A stretch of DNA of 64,000 nt from Albula goreensis (Eukaryota; Chordata; Actinopteri; Albuliformes; Albulidae): positions 11,154,128-11,218,127 of the forward strand of contig CM040758.1 of the NCBI GenBank assembly GCA_022829145.1. The letters are read 5' to 3'. Made by a program: the position numbers and the translations under genes. Of the stretch, positions 55,546 through 64,000 are shown one piece after another (within the stretch, counting starts at the first letter, position 1; each line of letters opens with the position of its first letter). Below the pieces are notes generated by a model. It searched no databases, was not told where the DNA came from, and was given only the letters and a program-made list of their open reading frames with translations.

Positions 55546-58500
55546 TTCCAAGCATAAATCATGTTTATTGCAGCCTAATAACCACATACCTGGTGCATAG
55601 GGCCCACCAAATACTTTCCCTGGGTTTCATTTTTTTTTTTTCGGGGGGGGGGGGGTTGGGGCGGTTGCTTTTGGCTCTTTTATTGAATGTGTAAGACTGT
55701 TTAAGAAAAGAGTGAAATTTATAAAGATTAAAATGTATTTGTGTGGCCAGTGATGGTAATCCTGTTATCGTCAGACTTTCCTGGGGGAGGGAGGCATTGG
55801 GCTTGTCTGAGTGAATGCAGTAGATTACTCTTCTCAAATTCTCTTCTCCTGTCCGTTTCCTCTCTAAAGCCAACCGCAATCTCTTCTAAACTTGTGTTTA
55901 CCGTTCAGCTGGGCTGCCACCCAGTCCCATGTGACGCGTATCTCAGGCACGAGCACGTCTGATTTTACCGCCCTTTAAATTCAATGTTAGCCGCTATCGA
56001 GGCCCCCATCTCGGGCTGTGGTAGTCTGCAATGCTGATTAGCGTAGCAATCAGCACCCGCGCCTGTGAAAGGAAGCCGTTATTGCTGGAAACAGATAAAG
56101 CGGCACGGCTGCTGGAGCTAACAGCCCATTCATCAGATTGGTAATTGTTTCTGGTATCAACGAAGGCATTTTTTTTTTGCATTTAATTATGTCTCTAATT
56201 AAATGCGAGCACTAGCCATGTTTACTGCCACTGAAGGCATTGTGTTCTGTTCATTCAGAGCTTGGCACTTCATATGCTTCGCATACATGTGTGAAAATGC
56301 AGTTACGCTTGACTGCATGGATGTCTTTGGTGTTTGCATGAGAACATGGAGAAATGGCTAAGGTTCTCACATTTGTTACAAGTATACAAAAATGGTATGG
56401 AGACTGATGATACCAGCAGTCTTCAGGAAAAGAGGAATTTGCAGTTTTGCAAGATGACTGCCTGAATAGTTTTACCAGTCAAAAAAATCTAACATAATTT
56501 ACTGTGATAATTTGGCCATTAGCCTGTCCTGATGTGGTGAATGAAGTTGACATGAGGGAACTGTGGATGATGTTTGATTCAGAACCCTTCACCTTGACCT
56601 GCCTGCCCTAACGCCTCTCCAGTCTGCCTTAGGAGTCAATAATTCTGTCCTGCTTCCTTGCACCAGGCAAATCACTTTCCTGAGCTACTTTCACTCGATA
56701 CCCACTTTGAGCTGAAGGTAAACGCTCGTTCAGGGCGATAATGGTGGGCGGAGGCGAGCGGGTGACGTGCATGGCGGTATTCGATCGCGCGGCCACAGGA
56801 AATGGGCCTCTGGGAGTACGTGTGGCAGGATGTCAGGGGCACCCCCAGTGCAGCATGAAGAGGGAAACTACAGCAGTACCAGAGAGTTACTGCATATTTC
56901 TAAGCAGATACATTGAAAGCAGCAGCCTGTGTTTGTGTTTGTGTGTAGATTATTGCTACTGCTTATTTGTAGATAATTGTATGTATGATTATGAAAACAT
57001 GGGTAACAGATTCCAAGTTAATTGTAATATTCTGTTCAAAGGAATGAAAGAGTTCACTTGATGTAGGAGATGAATCATAGTCTGTACACATGCTTCATAT
57101 AATGGCATTTGTTTGGAGCAATTAATCTATTGATGAACTCCTGGCCCGCTTTCTCAGATTCACTCCCACGCTCAAACGCTCACTCGGCCTCACTCTATTA
57201 CTCACTATAACCCCGTCTCTTTTCCACTCTGACCCCCTGCCTCACACACACACATACAGTATTTACACAGGTCAACGTCAAGTTGTTACACTGAGACTGA
57301 ATTCACCTGCCTGTCAGTGACAGTCAGATTTGTGGCCTATCTGTACAGAACTGCAGAGTTCTCAAGTTTGCAGTCATTTGGCTGTTTAGACTGTTCATCA
57401 TGTGAATTTGGGAAATGTATTTAACAATAAATAAAGCATTGCATATGATTCCTTTCTTTAAAAAGGAGCATTTTTTCTATCATGAAATGTATTGGTACTT
57501 TGTATTGCCATAATGCATGTGCATGAATAGGACTCTGGTTTGCTTTATCCCAGGTTTTTGAGGAGGAAGTGGGGAAACTGGAGATTAGACCCATACCTAG
57601 CTGCACCCTGCATATGAGAGCATTCTCACAGGAGTAGTTAAGCCATGGTCTTTTTACCCCAGGGCAGTGTAGAGCTGGCACCTCAACTGAGCACCCTTGA
57701 GCTTGGCATAGCTTTATGTGATTGAAGCTTCCCCAGTAAGAATGAGACCATGTGAATGCAATGGATTATGGGATGTGTAAGGTGCATTATGTGTAAGCTT
57801 TGCAAAGTTACATTTCAGCAAAATGAAATTGTTCAGACAATGAATGTGCCATTATCTCTGTTCTCTCTGGGTAAATACATAGAAGTATGAAATATGTATT
57901 TCTCAGATTAAGCCCTAGTATTCTGCCAAAGTGAGATATGTGCATGTTTCATCATGCATGTATTATTTTTCCAATATGTTTATTTTTAATGTGCAAAAAT
58001 AGTTGGGATTTTTCTGCCTGTGCTTCAACCAATATTTTATACAGATGCCTTTCTGCCTTAAGACATTGTCCTTTTATATCAGTCAAAGACTATGGCTCAC
58101 TGAAGGGAGGATTTCTTCATACAAAGACATTGAGCTCAGCTTCAAAAGACTTTCTGATTGCATAAGAACAAGGGGGACAACTGCTGTGTACTCTTACCAG
58201 ATGTGCTTTTGTAGATTAAAGGAAACGCTCTTCATGAACCTAAAAAGGATACCAATCAAAAGACCTTTCTAAGTTTGTGCAGTAGGCAGAATCTTGCACA
58301 TCAGTCGTACACCCGGGAAGCGCAGTCATTCAGGGAAACGCACACCACACTGAATTCAGCATTCCACGTGCGCACAGCAACTTATGTGTCAAGAGCTGTG
58401 GTTAACTGCACTGACTTGTAACTGTTGTCATTCTGGTCACTGCATAATTTGTATTTTCCTAGGGCAGAACTCTAGTCAGGAACTTAAATTCAGGTTTACA

Positions 58501-59741
58501 CTATTGACTACCATTAGCCACTTAACGCTGGTGTGGTGCTTTGTAGCTAATGATGATAGCCTAATCTGAAAAAAAAAACTTTAATCGTTTGAACAATATA
58601 GATCCATTTGACTCATGTTGACATTAGCAATGTATCACATCCTGTATTTTTAAAATTGGGTTTGTGCAATGGTACAAGTGTCGGTGAGAGTATGAGTTTT
58701 ATTTCACAAAATGTTTGTACTTCCTCCTAAAATAATTTCACATGTGCTATGCTGTATGTTCTTGCATGTATTGCAGTTGTGATGTAGCTATCACATTCAT
58801 GAAGTTGATGAGCGAATGAAAGAGGTGTACCTTTCCCCAACAGTACAGGGAGGTCCTGCATCCTCACTCTCTGCTTCCATTTTATGATCATTTCTTTGAG
58901 CTAGACTGACTTACTTAATGTAAGGCTAAAGATTAGGAAAGCTACGTATAATTTTGTTCTTTTTAAATTGAAAGTAAACTGACAATTGCCTGAATTTGTA
59001 TAAAAAAAAAAAAAAAAGTAGTAAATTTCACTTAAAAATCAAAAATGATTAGCCTTGAATACTGGCTATAGTTAGCCACTTCTGAAGTAACGACAAAAGT
59101 TAGTGTAGCCAAGGGTCTACACAAGTAATACAGGTTCTACCCACATAACCTTCTGAAGATATAGTATACCCACCTAAATGCTTTATTACCATTTGTTGAT
59201 ATGGGCTTTGGAGGTACAGTGGGGCCGTGTCCTAAGGTGCTATATTCCCCTTTATTTGCATGACAAATTCAGTTATTCATTTTTGAATTTTATTTTTCTT
59301 ATGTGAGAAAAGCACTTTAAGCGAGTAATTACATGTATGCAAATGTGCATTCACAGACTGCTGACAGAGCTAGGCAGGTCTGCATTATCCAATTACCGTA
59401 TGTAAAATACAGCATAAAGAAAACCATGGAAAAACTGCCTTGCGTGCCACACTACCCTGAACCAAGGAATGCTGTAATGGAAGACAATGCTGCACGGTCC
59501 TCAACAAAGTGAGCAATATAACCGTTTGTTATAAAATGATAGTCAACTTCACTTCACCACGTAGACATTTAACATGGTTATGTAGTCATAATCCTGTTTT
59601 ACGGTATCTCAGACACAGGGGTTGTTAATGTCCTCCTATGAGAGAAAGTGGAAACAGTTTGTGCTTATTTTCATATGTCTGCAGTAGGTGAGGGTGGGAA
59701 AGAGTTCATGACCTTTGAAATGACTCTGCATGCTATGAGTT

Positions 59742-59742
<1 letters not shown>

Positions 59743-59773
<31 letters not shown>
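59743..59773. repeat. (TTA)n microsatellite
   Basis: About ten copies of the triplet. The false reading frames across it are runs of I, N or Y. Confidence 0.95.
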
Positions 59774-60299
59774 GCTGTTTTTATATTTCTTTTTTTTACC
59801 ATCATCAAAGGCATAACTATCAGGCATAAAATGTCACGGAAGCCAGTTGCTCGGAATATTGGATGTAATGTCTGATGCGCTTGATATTGTACAAAAATAT
59901 ATATCGTAATTTCCCTCTGCTGGGAAAGTGTGCAGTATAAAGTGTCCATCAAAACCAATATGAAAATATCACATGGAACTTCAAGGTGTTCCTGTACGAG
60001 ATAGCACAGATATGAAACGGAAATTCCTTTGAAGTCTGTGGGCGCAATGCTCCTCCTTTGTGACAGAAGGAGCGGTCCGAAGCTTTCTACCTGAGGTGGG
60101 GAAACAAGGTTTTGCCTCCCTCTTTCTCCCTCATTGACAAAGGCAAGGTCATGAAGTTGTGCGACACGCAAAATGTGTTTCTTTTTAATGTGTGTTTGTT
60201 TGTTGTTGTTTTATTTATTATGTTTCAAAGTCACTGGTCCATATAAAAGGCCCATAATGGCTGATTAGATTGGATAAGGTCATTGCCCGCTTCAAACCA

Positions 60300-60740
60300 C
60301 ATGGCTTTCTATCATCTGTTTCCATATTTTGAAATTACATGAAATGCCAGAGCGTAATGAAATGCCGGCCACGGCACTAAGTCAGAAGTTGATGCGGTGA
60401 AATGTACTTATGGGCACGGGAAAGGGGAAGAGAGAGAGAGCTGACGGAAAGGTAATGCTCCACATTCCTAATGTGCTGCTACAGGGGCCTGACATCGTGC
60501 TTAGCCTTAGAAAACACATCCCTGCCATTTGGGAGTCATTCTTCAGAACCAGACATGGCTCATTTTCCAATTCACTAATCTTGTGTTATTAATCACATAC
60601 AGCCTGTATAAATTATGAATTCCGACCCAATGCTGCGGAAGAGTGTGGAATTACTTAATTTAGATTTCTAATTGACTCGTTGTCTTTGATTAATTAATTC
60701 TGTTTCAAGTTTTTATGAAGATTATTTTTCTAGAGTTGTA
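60300..60740. promoter_or_regulatory. Candidate conserved non-coding element
   Basis: A long stretch of mixed, non-repetitive sequence contains many homeodomain-type cores (ttaattaattc, ctaattgac, attaatcac) and octamer-like phrases. It lacks coding structure and simple repeats. It resembles the developmental enhancer type, but conservation cannot be tested from one sequence. Confidence 0.25.
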
Positions 60741-61929
60741 GCTACCTTGACTTTCTCGCAAAGTTGATGGAATGGAGCGTTAATGTTGATGGTGTTTTGT
60801 CACTGGTCGAGAGTTAAGAAAAAAAATCCCTGCAGAAGGTGAACTGTCACGTTTCACCCATAGGAGTCCTGGCTCTCTTACAAATCTTGCGAATCTTTCA
60901 AACCATGCCTCAAATCTTCAAGAAAATTCCTTTTGATTAATAAAATAGTGAAGTAATCACATCTTTCCACTTGTCCTGGAGGGAGTTCCGACAGTAAGGC
61001 ATGTTGTCTAATCTATGCATATTTCTTGGTAGGTTGTAATCGTAAAAAAATGTATCATGCAGTGAATGTCAGGGAAAGCCTTGAAAGAGGGCTCCATCTC
61101 TCAATTCATTTCCAAAGGAAATTAATACATAAAATACCTCTTCATCTTCCCTTTTTGCCTCTGCACGGAAGAATCTTTCAATAAGAAAAAGTTGACCTGT
61201 TGGTATTGGTCTATGGCAGGCTAGTGTTCTTCTCAACGCATGGGATGGGACCCATGGAATCAAAATCTTACACTAAATTTGACTTGAGATGTATAAAATT
61301 AAACACAGGGATTGTATGTGAATGACATTGAAAACAAAAACAAACCGTTTTTCTCCATCTGCTTTTAAATTTCTAAATCCAAGCTCAATATTTACTGTAG
61401 GCTGCTTAAGAAGTAAAACTGACATTTTTGCAATTCACATTTTCACAAGAGATAGCTACATGCATTTGTGAAACAAAAGCCATCAAAAGGAGCCACAAAA
61501 AAGTTAATGGGGGTTCAAATAAAAAAAATTATATGTTTTCATGGGGCCCAAGATTCCTGACAATGATGCAAGTAGGCTAAAGGCAGGCAAACACCACCTA
61601 CCTGTGACTTAAATTACTTCAACCAAAGTCTTTGAGTGATAGACTTACACCAAAGATGTACTGAAGTGTAGTATCTCAAGTCTAGATTTGGCCCTCAGTA
61701 AGAGCAAACCTTTTTCAAATGTGTTTTAACATACATCAAAACCCATCCCCTCCCAACACAAATGAAGATAAAAATGTAAGCAACAAAGGAAGCAGCTGTA
61801 ACTGACTCTGCCACATTTATATGTGCACAGTGTTTAATCATTCAAAACTCTTTAAAGCTCACCGGCAATACGGGTACATAACATGACTCACTGGATATTA
61901 GCAAGGAAGCTCTTAAATTGTATAAACAC

Positions 61930-62190
61930 TTGTGCAAATTAACTGAGAAACAACAGCAATCGGGGAACAGCCTGGCTCTTCTTCAACAACTGTTTATAAG
62001 ATGCGGCACTTTGTGGCATGAGATTAATGGCGTGGACCCTGTCGGACTGATTGCGTCTCTGTGTTCATTAGGATGCCATGATGAATATCACAAAAACTTC
62101 ATGCTCAAGTGAGCCCTGGGTGTCTCGCACTTCCCGGTTCCTATTCATGAATTAATTTCGCTTAAGGATCCTCGACAATCTGGAACTGTT
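61930..62190. promoter_or_regulatory. Candidate conserved non-coding element
   Basis: Non-repetitive, GC-balanced DNA contains phrases such as ttcattaggatgccatgatg and attcatgaattaatttcg. A 64-codon open frame runs across it with no recognised family. Its texture differs from the AT-rich flanks. Regulatory function is only inferred. Confidence 0.25.
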
Positions 62191-62544
62191 GGAATACACT
62201 TGTGCGCAAGAATTTTATAAATGTGGTTTTCACTTATTGGAGATGTTGTGAAGTGGGATTGCATGGTTATGAAGTAACAGAGAGTAAAGTGTGTCCTTAT
62301 GAAGGAGCCTCTGTTTTGAATAATTTGATCTTCAAAAAAAATCTATTTTGGGTGGTTAATTGTGTTGTTTTATCCAGGCTTTTTGCCAGAGTGAGAACCA
62401 AATACAAAGATGAATACTACATGGAGAAATGCACATGATTGACTATACCATCAGAGTTCCAACCATCCATGTTCTAAAATGCTTTTCAGGGTCAAGCTGA
62501 CCATCAGAGATGTTAAGCTTAAAGTGATGGACTGATCTTATCAC

Positions 62545-62620
62545 AGTGTGGTCCTGAAAGTAGAACTAACCACAGGATGCTTATGAAAGTAGAACTGACC
62601 ACAGTATGGTTATGAAAGTA
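62545..62620. repeat. Short imperfect tandem repeat (about 32-33 bp)
   Basis: The phrase tgaaagtagaactgaccaca recurs two to three times (also as tgaaagtagaactaaccaca, then tgaaagtagg) with intervening ggatgctta or gtatggtta. Confidence 0.7.
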
Positions 62621-64000
62621 GGAGCATATACAGTTACTCCTTGTGAAACTCAAGCTCTTTCTTACCACTGATGCAAAACATGAGCAAGAGACTAAAATGA
62701 ATCACATTTTTTCCCTTGACATGAAAAGTTTATGTATGATGAAATTTATATCACCAATAACTTTTAGTTGATTAATATTAGTAGGACCAATGCTTTATTA
62801 CATGCAGCACATAGTTACTTATTCATTTTTTGTTTTTGTTTTATGTGTCTTTTAAAAACCTACATCATATCATTGCATATGACGTGTGGAGCTGTCCTTG
62901 AACCTGATGCAGAAGACATCAGTCCGGTGCATTCTTGGTGGAATAGAAAATCTAATTTCTTCTGTTTAGACAGCATACTTATGCTAACAGAAGTCTGGGT
63001 CCAGGAGAAAGGCTTTGCACATATGTTTACTACTTGTAGTGAAGCCACAGAGGACATGACAGTAATAAATTAGTGGTACAGGCTTATGTTGATTAGTGTA
63101 CCAGACACAGAATGCGGAAGTATTAGATTTATTCATATATTTTATCTTGCTCGAGCAACTTCATCAGAAAATAAAAATCATATAAAAAATTATATTTTAA
63201 CCCATGTATTGCATTCATTTATTCATTTTATATAATCATCTTGACAAACAATAAGCTGTGTGCCTGAAGTGATCTCGCAGAGTGACTTTCGTTCACAGTT
63301 TAAATTGGAAGGAAAATGAGGAGTTTTCCGTTTCAACTATAGATATTCAGAGACAGTGCTAACAATATCAATGCTCTGCAGACTGAACCTCTGTTCATGT
63401 GGCTGTTTGTGTGCTGCAGGTCGGCATCGCTGCTCAATCTCACTATAGAAATCATTCAGTGTAACCATGAGGGCAGGAGGAGAGTGGGTGGGAGGAGGAG
63501 AAGATGGAGGACACCATTCCATGGTGCCACATCTTTCGTCATTCAAATAATCTTTGAAGTTGACCCTTCTGAGAAGTTCTTTGAAGCTATATTGAATTTT
63601 TTTTTTAGAGTGATGGTATCATTTTATTTCATGGTGGAGAAAGCCTTGATTGGCTCACTTGACTTTTCTTTCCAATTTCGGCTTTTTGTAATAAACGGAA
63701 ATATATATGCTATGCCTTGAGAAGATGTCATAATTAAACTTTTGAAATGGGAGAGCAATAAAAATATCCCCAACAAAGGTAAAATGAAGTTGTTCCCTTA
63801 CATTTTTTCAAGCTATGACTAGTATTGCTGTATGAGTATCACTGCAACAGATATATTTGATGTTGATCACAACAGTTCTTCATGCAGATTTATGGAGGAT
63901 TTAGCTAATGGTGTTATTCTTTGTTCAAACACATGATATATTTGTTCAGCATATGTACTTGGGACAAGTGTTTGTGTTTTTCACCTCCATATATCAGAGC

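Larger units (their letters stand above)
55546..64000. other. Intergenic region downstream of tmem144, no recognised gene
   Basis: No exon or known domain was recognised up to the window end. Content: a G/C homopolymer at about 55640-55655, a (TTA)n microsatellite at 59743-59773, an imperfect 32-33-bp repeat at 62545-62620, and AT-rich stretches resembling conserved non-coding elements at 56150-56290, 60300-60740 and 61930-62190. Confidence 0.6.

Noticed and set aside
59671-60171. 166-codon minus-strand frame
   Set aside because: It passes through the (TTA)n repeat as a run of isoleucines and shows no domain.

Overview
The window is nuclear DNA from a ray-finned fish, most likely a teleost. 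It has spliced vertebrate genes with short GT-AG introns, an AT-rich non-coding background, many long GT/CA microsatellites, tRNA-derived SINE relics of the common teleost types, and a hAT-type MITE. Two host genes can be identified with confidence, both on the + strand: the 3' end of gria2 (AMPA-type glutamate receptor subunit 2) at the left edge, and a complete tmem144 (TMEM144, a ten-helix drug/metabolite-transporter-like membrane protein) at about 47.3-54.6 kb. From memory, human GRIA2 and TMEM144 lie close together on chromosome 4q32 with GASK1B (FAM198B) between them. Here the pair is kept, but I find no reading frame resembling GASK1B.

Layout. 1-3450: last gria2 intron, the exon with the fourth membrane helix (576-821), an alternative long-tail exon (1333-1497), and an AT-rich 3'UTR. 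The short tail arises if an internal donor at 711 is ignored; the long tail arises if that donor is spliced to the acceptor ending at 1332. 3451-47000: about 43 kb of intergenic DNA with no recognisable gene. It holds microsatellites, two minisatellites (42-bp and about 57-bp units), SINE relics, a hAT MITE with its target-site duplication, a lone Tc1/mariner-type terminal repeat, a CpG-richer block at 30.6-33.2 kb, some coding-like frames I cannot assign, and several AT-rich stretches that look like conserved non-coding elements. 47060-55540: tmem144, with a promoter carrying E-box and RE1-like motifs, 12 coding exons whose reading frame joins without a break (399 codons plus stop), and a 3'UTR. 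55546-64000: intergenic again, with candidate regulatory stretches.

The most unusual structure is in tmem144 intron 7. An 81-bp unit containing the exon 8 splice-acceptor region and the first exon 8 bases is repeated in tandem directly upstream of exon 8. Because 81 is a multiple of 3, the array stays open in the exon 8 frame. A 15-bp perfect inverted repeat also sits eight bases inside intron 11. No retroviral, LTR, Polinton or toxin-gene remnant was recognised. There are no CRISPR arrays and no intact tRNA or rRNA genes.
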